Below are positions 6,725-14,753 of a stretch of 64,000 nt of DNA, piece by piece. Made by a program: the position numbers and the translations under genes. The notes beneath the pieces are model-generated. The model had not been told where the DNA came from, ran no database searches, and worked only from the letters and a program-made list of their open reading frames with translations. The stretch lies in assembly GCF_008014775.2 (NCBI RefSeq), contig NZ_CP144914.1:1054001-1118000 (forward strand), given 5' to 3'. Origin of the DNA: Alkalicoccus halolimnae. GTDB lineage: Bacteria > Bacillota > Bacilli > Bacillales > Salisediminibacteriaceae. How positions within the stretch are numbered: the first letter of the stretch is position 1; each line of letters starts with the position of its first letter.

Positions 6725-7905
6725 TGCAGTTTAATTGGCTTTTTTATTCGGATACGAACGCGCAAGCTGATCTTCTCGAAGAAGCTCTTCAAAAGCGGGA
6801 TCAGGCGCTTAAGAGAGTAGTTTATTTAGAGCGGCTTTTTGATTATTTAAAAACAGAATCAAACGCTGCAGTTATTATCCGTGCACATACTGTATACAAT
6901 GCTTATCAGCTTTGCTCGGAGCTTTCTGTAAAGTATCCGCAGCTCTATATTGTCCTGATCATCCCGGACAATATGGAAAATGCCCGTAAAGCGATGCAGG
7001 CAGGCGCTTCCAACACGCTTCGTTTCAGTCACGATAAAGATGAAGTCCGTGACATCATCATTCACGCAGAAAAATATATGAATCATCGAAAACAACTGGA
7101 AGAGATCACGGAAATGGATCCTTCTCTTCTGGATCAAAAAGTTATTTCGATATGCAGCACTAAAGGTGGTGCAGGCAGAACTTCTTTTACTGTCAATCTT
7201 GCATTGGCACTTTCTGGGGAGGGACAGAGAGTAGCCGTACTGGATGGAGACGTACAGTTCGGAGATGCTGCGATGTATCTGGATCTGCGTCCGCGGAAGA
7301 CAATTTATGAATGGATAAAAGAAGGGGAAAACCGGACAGAGCTCGACATTGATTCCTTCATGACAAAGCACGATTCCGGAGTAAGTGTGATGCCCGCACC
7401 CTCGCGGCCGGAGTTTTTTGAGATGGTTACTGCGGATGATATACAGCTCGTAATTCAGGAAATGAAAAAAATTTACCAGATTATTCTTATCGATAATTCT
7501 GCTGCCATTTCCGAAGTGCAACTCCAGTGTCTGAATGAATCCGATGAAATTCTGCTTTTGACAGACGGCACCCTTCCCTGCGTGCGTAATACAAAATTAT
7601 ATGCTGATACGCTCGATTCTATGGAACTGAAAGAGAAGGTAAGGCTGATCCATAATCGTTCCAGGAAAAAAGACGGTATGGATCCAAAAAAAATAGAGGA
7701 GCTGACAGGCCTGAATATTTATGTTTCCCTGCCGGATCAGCAGCAGCTGGTAGAAAGATCGATCGAAGAAGGGCGCCCCTATGTAATGGACAACCCAAAA
7801 AAACCTCTTTCTAAACAGGTGCAGGGAATGGCACGTAAATTGTTAACCGGCTCCGACGAAGTTCATAAAAAAAACTCTAAAAAGCTTTTTTCCAAAGCGA
7901 AGTAA
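6724..7905 (+). CDS. tadZ: TadZ/CpaE-like pilus localisation ATPase, operon 1
   Basis: Two-domain protein of 393 residues. Residues 1-120 form a receiver-like domain (LFYSDTNAQADLLEEAL ... VLIIPDNMENARKAMQAGASNTLRFS) without an obvious phosphorylatable Asp constellation. Residues 135-370 form a ParA/MinD-type ATPase. The P loop reads STKGGAGRTSF: the first Lys of the deviant Walker A is kept but the usual GKT lysine is Arg, a departure described for TadZ proteins. Other motifs: VAVLDGDVQFGDAAMYL and IILIDNSAAISEVQ. In other species TadZ marks the pole and recruits TadA. Confidence 0.9.
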   Translation: MQFNWLFYSDTNAQADLLEEALQKRDQALKRVVYLERLFDYLKTESNAAVIIRAHTVYNAYQLCSELSVKYPQLYIVLIIPDNMENARKAMQAGASNTLRFSHDKDEVRDIIIHAEKYMNHRKQLEEITEMDPSLLDQKVISICSTKGGAGRTSFTVNLALALSGEGQRVAVLDGDVQFGDAAMYLDLRPRKTIYEWIKEGENRTELDIDSFMTKHDSGVSVMPAPSRPEFFEMVTADDIQLVIQEMKKIYQIILIDNSAAISEVQLQCLNESDEILLLTDGTLPCVRNTKLYADTLDSMELKEKVRLIHNRSRKKDGMDPKKIEELTGLNIYVSLPDQQQLVERSIEEGRPYVMDNPKKPLSKQVQGMARKLLTGSDEVHKKNSKKLFSKAK

Positions 7906-7920
7906 AGGAGGAGGAAGTGA

Positions 7921-9342
7921 ATGTCCTTATTTACTAAATATACAGCCCCTGAAAAAAAAGAAAAAAAGCTGGAGAAATCCAGTTCTCAAGCGGCTGAAAA
8001 AGAAACTCCTCAACCTGTTGAAATGAAAAAAAAGAAACAAGCTTCCGCTCCTCTGACCGAGAATCCTCCCATGACCGATGAATTCTGGGAGATGGAATCA
8101 AAAATTCATGGAGATATTGTGGAGGAACTTAAAAAGAAGACTTTTAACGATGCGGAGCAGGAAAAACAGATGATTGAAAAAATTTCTCAGGAAAAAGTTG
8201 ATCAGGCAGGCGATCGGTTGACTTTTGAACAGAAGCAGCATCTTCTGCAGGCTGTGAAATATGAACTGCTTGGCTATGGTCCTATCACCTCTCTTCTGGA
8301 GAATCCCGACATTTCCGAGGTAATGGTAAACAGTGCTAAAGATATTTACTATGAATTTAAAGGGAAACTTCTAAAAAGCAATCTCAGTTTTCGAGATGAT
8401 GCCCATGTAAAAGGTGTCATTGACCGCATTGTTTCTCCATTGGGAAGAAGAATAGATGAAAGTTCTCCCATGGTGGATGCACGTCTTCCTAATGGTTCGC
8501 GTGTTAATGCAATTATACCTCCTCTTGCTCTGAAAGGACCCTCCATTACGATTCGGAAATTTTCGGAGACTCCTTTTACGGCTCAGGATCTAGTCGGATT
8601 CGGCACATGGACAGATGACATGGCCAATTTTGTTGAAGCAGGAGTGGATTCTGCGTTAAATATTTTCATAAGCGGAGGGACCGGTTCCGGTAAAACCTCT
8701 ACCTTAAACGTTCTATCGTCATTCATACCGGAAGGAGACCGGATCATTACTATTGAGGATGCTGCGGAGCTGAAACTTTCTCAAGATCATGTTATTTCAT
8801 TGGAATCCCGCCCGGCCAACATTGAAGGAGAAGGACAGATTACGATCCGGGACCTGGTAAAAAACTCTCTTCGTATGAGACCGGATCGGATTGTCGTCGG
8901 GGAAATCCGCGGAGCTGAAGCTCTTGATATGCTTCAGGCAATGAATACCGGTCACGACGGCAGCTTAAGTACGGGGCACGCCAACTCCCCTCGTGATATG
9001 CTTTCCCGTATTGAAACAATGGTTATGATGGCCGGTTTTGACCTGCCGGTACGGGCAATAAGAGAGCAGATAGCCAGTGCGATTGATATTATCGTCCAGC
9101 AGTCACGTCTAAGGGATGGCAGCCGTAAAATCACCCATATTACCGAAGTACTTGGAATGGAAGGCGAGACCATTGTTCTTCAAGACTTGTTTGTTTATAA
9201 AGAAACTGGAATGGATGAGGATGGAAATCTGGTTGGCCAATTTTCACCTACAGGTATTCGTCCTCACATTTCAGATCGTTTAGAAGCAAACGGATTTACG
9301 CTCCCTGGTGCCTGGTTTGATCAGGAGTTAGATTATGAATAG
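7921..9342 (+). CDS. tadA: TadA/CpaF secretion ATPase, operon 1
   Basis: Hexameric motor powering Flp pilus extension (and probably retraction). The 473-residue protein has a Lys/Glu-rich N-terminal tail (about residues 1-45), an all-alpha/beta N-terminal domain with LLGYGPITSLLENPDISEVMVN, then the GspE/VirB11-type ATPase core: Walker A ISGGTGSGKTSTLN (about residue 252), Asp-box region IITIEDAAELKL, Walker B RIVVGEIRGAEALDMLQAMNTGHDGSLSTGHAN. GGAGGAGG precedes the ATG. It overlaps tadB by eight bases. It is very close to TadA2 apart from the N-terminal tail, which is shorter in copy 2. Confidence 0.95.
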   Translation: MSLFTKYTAPEKKEKKLEKSSSQAAEKETPQPVEMKKKKQASAPLTENPPMTDEFWEMESKIHGDIVEELKKKTFNDAEQEKQMIEKISQEKVDQAGDRLTFEQKQHLLQAVKYELLGYGPITSLLENPDISEVMVNSAKDIYYEFKGKLLKSNLSFRDDAHVKGVIDRIVSPLGRRIDESSPMVDARLPNGSRVNAIIPPLALKGPSITIRKFSETPFTAQDLVGFGTWTDDMANFVEAGVDSALNIFISGGTGSGKTSTLNVLSSFIPEGDRIITIEDAAELKLSQDHVISLESRPANIEGEGQITIRDLVKNSLRMRPDRIVVGEIRGAEALDMLQAMNTGHDGSLSTGHANSPRDMLSRIETMVMMAGFDLPVRAIREQIASAIDIIVQQSRLRDGSRKITHITEVLGMEGETIVLQDLFVYKETGMDEDGNLVGQFSPTGIRPHISDRLEANGFTLPGAWFDQELDYE

Positions 9343-10288
9343 TGTTTTATTCGTGCTGCTGTTTACAATACTTTTTTCATTTATAATTTATACTTTATTG
9401 ATTAATGTGAACAGGAAAAAGAGAGTGAAACAGCGTCGGCATCTTTATATACACGCAGAAGAAAAAACTGAGGTAAAAAAGAGAAAAGAAAACCGTGATT
9501 CACCCCTTATTCGTGGAGCAGGGAAGGCGCTCAGCTTCCTTCCTGTAAAAGTGAAAACGGAAGATAAACTGCAGCAGGCTGGTTTTACTTTAAGCGGTTC
9601 AGAGTTCCTGGCGGTGCGTATCTTAGCTGCTTCTGCCGCTGGTGTTGTTTCGTGGCTGCTTTTCAACTCTATTATTCATCTATTTATTGGTCTTGCAGCA
9701 GGTTTTGCAATACCGGCTGCGGTTGTCTCTCGAAAACGCAAAAAGCGGTTGGAGCTTTTAACCCACCAGCTGATCGAGACCCTGGGGACGATGGCCAATT
9801 CTCTCAGGGCGGGTTTCAGCTTCCTCCAGGCAATGCAGCTTGTATCGAAGGAAATGCCCGATCCCCTGGGTCCTGAATTTGGACGGGTGGTAAAGGAAAT
9901 AAGTTTAGGAAGGCCGGTAGATGAAGCACTCGTTCGTATGACGGAAAGACTGCCGAATAAAGAGCTGGAAGTCATTGTGCAGGGGATTGTTGCTCAGAGA
10001 GAGAACGGGGGGAATTTGGCAGGACTGCTTATTTCTATGGAGGAAACCATTCGCGGTCGTATTAAAGTGCAGGACGAGCTGAAAACGCTGGTAGCCCAGG
10101 GGAAAATGTCTTCATGGATTATTACAATGCTTCCCGTTGCTCTTGCCTTATTTATGTATTTTGTCAATTACGACTACATATCGATTATGCTAACGGAACC
10201 GTTGGGCTGGATGATATCTTTTATGGGGACAGTTTCCATATTTATTGGCTGGCTGCTGATTCAAAAAGTTATAAAAATTGAGGTGTAG
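9335..10288 (+). CDS. tadB: TadB inner-membrane platform protein, operon 1
   Basis: Polytopic membrane protein of the GspF (T2SSF) superfamily forming, with TadC, the platform on which TadA acts. Of 317 residues, an N-terminal helix (VLFVLLFTILFSFIIYTLLI), a basic cytosolic stretch, a pair of helices at about 90-130, the cytosolic domain with LIETLGTMANSLRAGFSFLQAMQLVSKEMPDPLGPEF (the conserved T2SSF helix bundle), and two C-terminal helices. Ends KVIKIEV, identical to TadB2. Confidence 0.92.
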   Translation: MNSVLFVLLFTILFSFIIYTLLINVNRKKRVKQRRHLYIHAEEKTEVKKRKENRDSPLIRGAGKALSFLPVKVKTEDKLQQAGFTLSGSEFLAVRILAASAAGVVSWLLFNSIIHLFIGLAAGFAIPAAVVSRKRKKRLELLTHQLIETLGTMANSLRAGFSFLQAMQLVSKEMPDPLGPEFGRVVKEISLGRPVDEALVRMTERLPNKELEVIVQGIVAQRENGGNLAGLLISMEETIRGRIKVQDELKTLVAQGKMSSWIITMLPVALALFMYFVNYDYISIMLTEPLGWMISFMGTVSIFIGWLLIQKVIKIEV

Positions 10289-10291
10289 GCT

Positions 10292-11206
10292 GTGAATCCA
10301 ATACTTATTTTTCTCATGCTGACTGTCTTTCTAATTTTTTCATTTGCTGGTGTGCTGCATACTATATTTCTAAGAGAGATTACTATCGCTGAGCGCAGGG
10401 AAGCTTATATTGGTGTTCCTTTACAAAAATCAAGCAATTTACATGCGGAAAAGAAATCTCCGATAAACGAATTATGGAAAAAAGGAATTGAAAAGTCAGA
10501 AAGATATGTTTCTGTTTCTGAAGAAAAAAAGGTAGGAAAGATGCTTAGAGATGCCGGGTATGTAAAATTAATGTCGGTAACCGAATTTCGAATGAGACAG
10601 ATAGCCGCGGCTTTTATTTCTGGATTCCTGGCTTTTATTTTTTTCTTTTTATTAATGGAAGGCAGTTTAGCAGCAATATTTATTGCTTTTCCTGTAGGAT
10701 TTTTAGGCTGGCGGATGCCTGTGTTTTATTTGAAGAAAAAGCGTGATCAGCGTATTAAGCAAATAGATCTGGATATGCCGGATTTTTTTGACACTGTGAA
10801 CCTTCTTGTGGAAGCAGGCGTTGGTGTGGATGCTGCGATTGCCGTCGTATGCCGCAAAAAACCAGGACCGCTGTCAGATGAATTTCTAATCGTTCTGGAC
10901 GATATGAAAAGAGGAAAATCAAAGAGGGAAGCCTTTCACGAATTGAAGCTGCGGGTTCCTTCTGATTCTTTCCAGAGTATTATTACTTCGATGATTCAAG
11001 CCGATCAGCTGGGGATTGGACTGTCCAACGTGCTTCGGAATTTAACTATCCGTATCCGCGAGCAACGCCGGGAAAAGGCACGTGAACTGGCAATGAAAGC
11101 ACCGGTAAAAATGCTTTTTCCAATGATGATTTTCATATTCCCCGCTCTTTTTATTGTGATTTTAGGTCCTTTTATGGTTAATCTCATCATTAATGGGCTG
11201 ATGTGA
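10292..11206 (+). CDS. tadC: TadC inner-membrane platform protein, operon 1
   Basis: Second T2SSF-family platform protein, 304 residues. Seen: N-terminal helix (FLMLTVFLIFSFAGVLHTIFL), two helices around 105-140, cytosolic DLDMPDFFDTVNLLVEAGVGVDAAIAVVCRKKPGPLSDEF, and the C-terminal KMLFPMMIFIFPALFIVILGPFMVNLIIN. The start is GTG at 10292, three bases after the tadB stop, using GAGGTGT inside the end of tadB as ribosome site. It is the last gene of operon 1. By eye its DNA is more A/T-rich than its copy in operon 2. Confidence 0.92.
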   Translation: MNPILIFLMLTVFLIFSFAGVLHTIFLREITIAERREAYIGVPLQKSSNLHAEKKSPINELWKKGIEKSERYVSVSEEKKVGKMLRDAGYVKLMSVTEFRMRQIAAAFISGFLAFIFFFLLMEGSLAAIFIAFPVGFLGWRMPVFYLKKKRDQRIKQIDLDMPDFFDTVNLLVEAGVGVDAAIAVVCRKKPGPLSDEFLIVLDDMKRGKSKREAFHELKLRVPSDSFQSIITSMIQADQLGIGLSNVLRNLTIRIREQRREKARELAMKAPVKMLFPMMIFIFPALFIVILGPFMVNLIINGLM

Positions 11207-11445
11207 AAATTTCTAATAAATAATTCTAGCAAAAAAATTACATGCTGGTTCAAATTCAACAAGACAGACTTCCTATGTTTCCAGACAACGTTTTCCGGGA
11301 GGCAGCCAGAGCTCTGCTGACTTTTGCATAGAGCTTAACTTAACGAAAGGAAAAGATATTTGACTTTGAATTGAGAGGCTCAACCTCTATTTCTAAAGAA
11401 TAAAAAGGTTGTTCTAAACTAATATTATTTTAATAGTCGACTCCA

Positions 11446-11485
11446 AATAAAGGAGCTGATCCATCGATGGATCAGCTCCTTTATT
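11446..11485. terminator. 40-bp perfect palindrome ending Tad operon 1
   Basis: Two 20-base arms (AATAAAGGAGCTGATCCATC and its exact complement) meet with no spacer. With TTTATTAT on the right and AATAAA on the left it can serve as a terminator in either direction. The rest of the 11207-11718 gap is A/T-rich, with the operon 2 promoter near its end and nothing else I can identify. Confidence 0.65.
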
Positions 11486-11624
11486 ATGGCCAATTAAAAC
11501 TTTATTAAGAACATTATAATAAATAAATATATTCGTTAAAAAGAAAAAAACGTTAAAAATAGTTAATATAACAGGGTTATTCATGCTTTATTTCAAAATA
11601 TTTGAAAATAAATCAAAAAAGTGC

Positions 11625-11653
11625 TTTACTTTTTCTTTATAACGAATTATTAT
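11625..11653 (+). promoter_or_regulatory. candidate promoter of Tad operon 2
   Basis: TTTACT - 17 bp - TATTAT, with the 12-mer GAATTATTATAA shared with the operon 1 promoter. The first pilin ATG is 65 bases downstream of the -10, similar to the 67 in operon 1. Confidence 0.5.
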
Positions 11654-11718
11654 AATCCTTAAGAGATATTCTTAATAACGAATAAAACTCTTACAAAAAA
11701 ATTTAGGAGGAATGCAGA

Positions 11719-11904
11719 ATGATGGAGAAGATGAAGAACTTAGTGGTGGAGGAAGAAGGACAGGGACTGGTGGAGTATGCATTGATTATCGCTTTGATTT
11801 CCGTAGTGTTGGTAGGGGCTCTTCAACTGGTGGAAGGCGGGATCAGTGGAGCGTTTAACAGTATTGTAAGCGAACTTGGTGGAGCAGGCGAAGGAGGAGG
11901 CTGA
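11719..11904 (+). CDS. flp: Flp pilin, Tad operon 2, copy 1
   Basis: Prepilin of 61 residues: MMEKMKNLVVEEEG leader, predicted cleavage after Gly14, then QGLVEYALIIALISVVLVGALQLVEGG with Glu at +5. The mature chain of 47 residues ends in a Gly-rich GGAGEGGG tail. AGGAGG precedes the ATG. This copy differs from copies 2 and 3 at several positions in the leader and the C-terminal third (AFNSIVSELGG versus VFTSISDALGG), so it is the older divergent member of the tandem set. Confidence 0.93.
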   Translation: MMEKMKNLVVEEEGQGLVEYALIIALISVVLVGALQLVEGGISGAFNSIVSELGGAGEGGG

Positions 11905-11956
11905 TTAGCTTTCTAAGGTATAAAATGATTTTCTAAATTTTAAGGAGGAATGCAGA

Positions 11957-12142
11957 ATGATGGAGCAGATGAAGAACTTAATGGTGGAAGAAGAAGGACA
12001 GGGACTGGTGGAGTACGCATTGATTATCGCTTTGATTTCCGTAGTGTTGGTAGGGGCTCTTCAACTGGTGGAAGGTGGAATCAGCGGAGTATTTACGAGC
12101 ATTTCAGATGCACTTGGTGGAGCAGGCGAAGGAGGAGGCTGA
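11957..12142 (+). CDS. flp: Flp pilin, Tad operon 2, copy 2
   Basis: Prepilin of 61 residues with the leader MMEQMKNLMVEEEG, cleavage site G-QGLVEYAL and a C-terminal GGAGEGGG tail. Its DNA, including the 52-base upstream spacer and ribosome site, is identical to copy 3. Function as in copy 1; copies 2 and 3 together would supply most of the subunits if translation is equal. Confidence 0.93.
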   Translation: MMEQMKNLMVEEEGQGLVEYALIIALISVVLVGALQLVEGGISGVFTSISDALGGAGEGGG

Positions 12143-12194
12143 TTAGCTTTCTAAGGTATAAAATGATTTTCTAAATTTTAAGGAGGAATGCAGA

Positions 12195-12380
12195 ATGATG
12201 GAGCAGATGAAGAACTTAATGGTGGAAGAAGAAGGACAGGGACTGGTGGAGTACGCATTGATTATCGCTTTGATTTCCGTAGTGTTGGTAGGGGCTCTTC
12301 AACTGGTGGAAGGTGGAATCAGCGGAGTATTTACGAGCATTTCAGATGCACTTGGTGGAGCAGGCGAAGGAGGAGGCTGA
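12195..12380 (+). CDS. flp: Flp pilin, Tad operon 2, copy 3
   Basis: Same protein as copy 2, residue for residue. The exact identity at synonymous positions points to a recent duplication or ongoing gene conversion. After its stop codon the shared unit breaks off within ten bases, giving way to a hairpin, a short direct repeat and a terminator before the prepilin peptidase gene. Confidence 0.93.
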   Translation: MMEQMKNLMVEEEGQGLVEYALIIALISVVLVGALQLVEGGISGVFTSISDALGGAGEGGG

Positions 12381-12439
12381 TTAGCTTTCTAAAATATTAG
12401 TTAACCTTTTAATTCGTTAGAAAAAACCGGGGTAATAGA

Positions 12440-12506
12440 TGATCGATTTGACTTAGGAAGAAACTCTGCAGTTTATTGCAAGTATTATCTGCAGAGCATA
12501 CGATCA
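12440..12506 (+). other. nested inverted repeat downstream of the pilin array
   Basis: Outer arms TGATCG / CGATCA enclose inner arms CTCTGCAG / CTGCAGAG. It could fold in the mRNA just 3' of the last pilin gene, perhaps stabilising pilin transcripts or marking processing. No similar structure is seen in operon 1. Confidence 0.35.
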
Positions 12507-12510
12507 TATC

Positions 12511-12537
12511 TTGGACGCCTTGGACGCCTTGGACGGC
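12511..12537 (+). repeat. three tandem 9-mers
   Basis: TTGGACGCC twice, then TTGGACGGC. Non-coding; significance unknown. Confidence 0.6.
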
Positions 12538-12569
12538 TGAAAATAAACTCCATACTAAATTAAATGTAT

Positions 12570-12585
12570 GTGTCTACTTAGGCAC
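12570..12585 (+). other. small conserved RNA hairpin (operon 2)
   Basis: GTGTCT / AGGCAC stem with a four-base loop, the counterpart of 4215-4231 in operon 1, again directly upstream of an intra-operon terminator. Confidence 0.45.
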
Positions 12586-12589
12586 CGGG

Positions 12590-12628
12590 AAAAGAGTTGT
12601 CCTATAGCCTATAGGATAACTCTTTTTT
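12590..12628 (+). terminator. intra-operon terminator after pilin array
   Basis: AAAAGAGTTGTCCTATA / TATAGGATAACTCTTTT with a three-base loop, then a T run. It lies 22 bases before the prepilin peptidase ATG, as in operon 1. Confidence 0.8.
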
Positions 12629-12649
12629 ATTCACTATAGAGGAAGAGGG

Positions 12650-13189
12650 ATGGAAATGACTGTATTGATTATTGCGATATTAGCTGCCACGATCGGAATT
12701 TCGTTTTTCACAGATATCACAACCAGGCGTATTTTAAATATCGTTACTTTTCCGGCTATTGTAACAGGCCTCGCAATTCACAGTGTCACAGCTGGATTGG
12801 AAGGATTTATTTTTAGCGGGCTTGGGTTTCTAATCGGCTTCGGTCTGCTGCTTATTCCTTACATCATGGGTGGAATGGGGGCGGGGGATGTAAAGCTGAT
12901 GGCAGCAGTTGGCGCATTAATGGGACCGGGATTCGTCATTTCAACTTTTTTGTTTGCAGCAATTGCGGGGGGAGTAATGGGACTTTATTTCATAGCAAAA
13001 CAGCGGGGAGCGCTTGAGAACTTTCATACGATGTTATATGCGATGCCGCTTATAAGAAACACGGCAGGAAGCCTTAGTGAAATTCGCAGCGGGGCAAGAC
13101 ATGCAAGTCTTCCATATGGCGTTGCCATTGCAGTAGGCACAGTAGTAACTTTTGCGGGAAGTCTGGCCGGAGGAGTGCTGCCGGTATGA
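12650..13189 (+). CDS. tadV: prepilin peptidase, CpaA/TadV type, operon 2
   Basis: 179-residue polytopic aspartyl protease with catalytic motifs FFTDITTRRILN and GMGAGDVKLMAAVGALMG, paralogous to the 4300 gene along its whole length. The C-terminus is slightly longer (SLAGGVLPV). GAGGAAGAGGG precedes the ATG at 12650; an in-frame ATG two codons on is also possible. Whether each peptidase is specific for its own pilins cannot be told, but cleavage sites in the two pilin sets are nearly the same, so cross-processing is likely. Confidence 0.93.
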   Translation: MEMTVLIIAILAATIGISFFTDITTRRILNIVTFPAIVTGLAIHSVTAGLEGFIFSGLGFLIGFGLLLIPYIMGGMGAGDVKLMAAVGALMGPGFVISTFLFAAIAGGVMGLYFIAKQRGALENFHTMLYAMPLIRNTAGSLSEIRSGARHASLPYGVAIAVGTVVTFAGSLAGGVLPV

Positions 13190-13563
13190 AAAGTGAAAAA
13201 GGCCAGTCCCTTGTTGAATTCGCTCTGATTCTTCCCATCCTGGCTATCATGCTTTTCGGAATCGTCGATGTCGGGCGGATGTTTCACACCGGGCTGACTA
13301 TGGATCATGCCGGAAGAGAAGCAGCAAGAATGGCCAGCATTCAGGGAAGCGACGCAGAAGTGATGAGTGCAGCGGTGGAAAGAGGAGGAAGCATTTCCTT
13401 AACGAGTAGCCAGGTAACTATAAGTCCGGGGGAAGCAGGAAGAGAATCAGGGGAAAAAGTAACGATAACGATTACCCACTCTGTACCATTGGTAACACCG
13501 TTTATTGAAGGCATGACAGGTCCCATAGAATTATCCAACACTACCGTAATGAGAGTAGAGTGA
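13186..13563 (+). CDS. tadE: TadE-like pseudopilin, operon 2
   Basis: 125 residues, MKSEKGQSLVEFALILPILAIMLFGIVDVGRMFH start with the same KG-QSLVEFAL processing site and single helix as TadE1, and the same length. Overlaps the peptidase gene by ATGA and the next gene by TGATG. The extracellular part ends LSNTTVMRVE, almost identical to TadE1. Confidence 0.88.
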   Translation: MKSEKGQSLVEFALILPILAIMLFGIVDVGRMFHTGLTMDHAGREAARMASIQGSDAEVMSAAVERGGSISLTSSQVTISPGEAGRESGEKVTITITHSVPLVTPFIEGMTGPIELSNTTVMRVE

Positions 13564-14729
13564 TGATAATGAAAAATCTTTTATGGAAAGGGCAGTCTGG
13601 AAACGTTGCTATTATGACAGCCATCACAATGGCCGTTTTAATTGGAATAGCAGCAATGGCACTTGATGGCGGAAAGCTCTACTTCGAAAAAAGTCAGATG
13701 CAAAAAGCAGTTGATGCCGCAGCTCTTGCCGGGGCGCAGGTTTATTATACAGAAGACGGACCGGTCCCGGAAGCGATGGAAGTAGCGGGACTCAATGGTT
13801 TTTCTATCGACTCAGGGAGCGTTTCCGTCGAGGATACCTCCGTAACTGTTACACATATGTCGGACGTTTCCCTGATGTTTGCAAGAGTTCTTGGTTTTCA
13901 AACGGCAGAAGTACAAGCGACAGCGACAGCGGGAATTTTTCCGTTAAGCAAAAGCATAAAAGCAGCACCGATTGCCGTTGAAGAAGGCAGCATCCCCGAT
14001 GGAACGTACCTTAACTGTGAAAATCCTGGTAATGGTTCGAAGGATACAAATTTAAACAAGTTTTTCTCGGGAAGCACATCCGAAGCTTATGAAGATGCGT
14101 TTAGACAGGGCTATGAAGATGGTTATATTGACGGTTACGACAGGGAAAGTAAAGCTTCTCTTCCTGAATCAACGGATGCCGAAAAAGGATACAAAGATGG
14201 TTATAACGTGGGATATGAAGAGGGGGGCGACGTTGCAGACGACCCTGGCAACAAAGGAAACTGCGGGTACCTTGCCATCGAAGGATCAGGAGCTTCCAAT
14301 TTATACGATGCATTTGTGGACGGAGTCGAAAGAGATTTAAGTGATTATGTCAGTGAAGATCCAGAATCACCCGACTCAAACGTATCGGAAGACACGGAAC
14401 CAGGAAAGAAACATGGGAGAGTGAAGGCAGCGGTAGAAGAACTGATCAGCCGGGACAGCGGAAGTCCTGACTGCAATTCGCCTGACACAGCGGATAATTC
14501 CTGCAGCCGCGTCATTATCGTTGCTGTTGTCGCGGAAGGATCTTTTTCCACGATTTCCGGCAGAGATTCTCTTGAAATTATCGGCTTCGCTTCCTACTGG
14601 CTGGAAGGAATGGGGAAAGGCCAGGATAAACACCGCATTATCGGACACTTTATAGATATGGTCACGCTCGGAGAGGGAGAAGAAGGAATACCGGAACACG
14701 GGGCATTCAATGTACGTTTAATTAATTAA
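13563..14729 (+). CDS. tadG: TadG-like protein with Gly-Tyr repeat insertion, operon 2
   Basis: 388 residues, about 90 longer than TadG1. The N-terminal membrane domain (GQSGNVAIMTAITMAVLIGIAAMALDGGKLYFEKSQMQKAVDAAALAGA) and the C-terminal half (SRDSGSPDCN...CSRVIIVAVV, GFASYWLEG, RIIGHFIDMV) align with TadG1. Between the LNCENPGNG and GNCGYLA segments there is an extra stretch of some 70 residues containing GYEDGYIDGY and GYKDGYNVGYEEGGD. Further length comes from an acidic SEDPESPDSNVSEDTEPG segment. The insertion falls between two cysteines retained in both proteins, so it would form a loop on a disulfide-bounded outer domain. Start ATG 13563 overlaps the tadE stop; a GTG one codon earlier is possible. 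Confidence 0.85.
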   Translation: MIMKNLLWKGQSGNVAIMTAITMAVLIGIAAMALDGGKLYFEKSQMQKAVDAAALAGAQVYYTEDGPVPEAMEVAGLNGFSIDSGSVSVEDTSVTVTHMSDVSLMFARVLGFQTAEVQATATAGIFPLSKSIKAAPIAVEEGSIPDGTYLNCENPGNGSKDTNLNKFFSGSTSEAYEDAFRQGYEDGYIDGYDRESKASLPESTDAEKGYKDGYNVGYEEGGDVADDPGNKGNCGYLAIEGSGASNLYDAFVDGVERDLSDYVSEDPESPDSNVSEDTEPGKKHGRVKAAVEELISRDSGSPDCNSPDTADNSCSRVIIVAVVAEGSFSTISGRDSLEIIGFASYWLEGMGKGQDKHRIIGHFIDMVTLGEGEEGIPEHGAFNVRLIN

Positions 14730-14753
14730 TCACAGGGGGGCAGGGAGGAAGCT

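Larger units (their letters stand above)
11905..12380 (+). repeat. two identical 238-bp tandem units carrying pilin genes
   Basis: Units 11905-12142 and 12143-12380 (spacer, ribosome site, pilin gene) read identically. The first pilin lies in the same 238-base register with several differences. Confidence 0.9.

Noticed and set aside
12511..12537. CRISPR-like tandem repeat
   Set aside because: Only three adjacent 9-mers without spacers.
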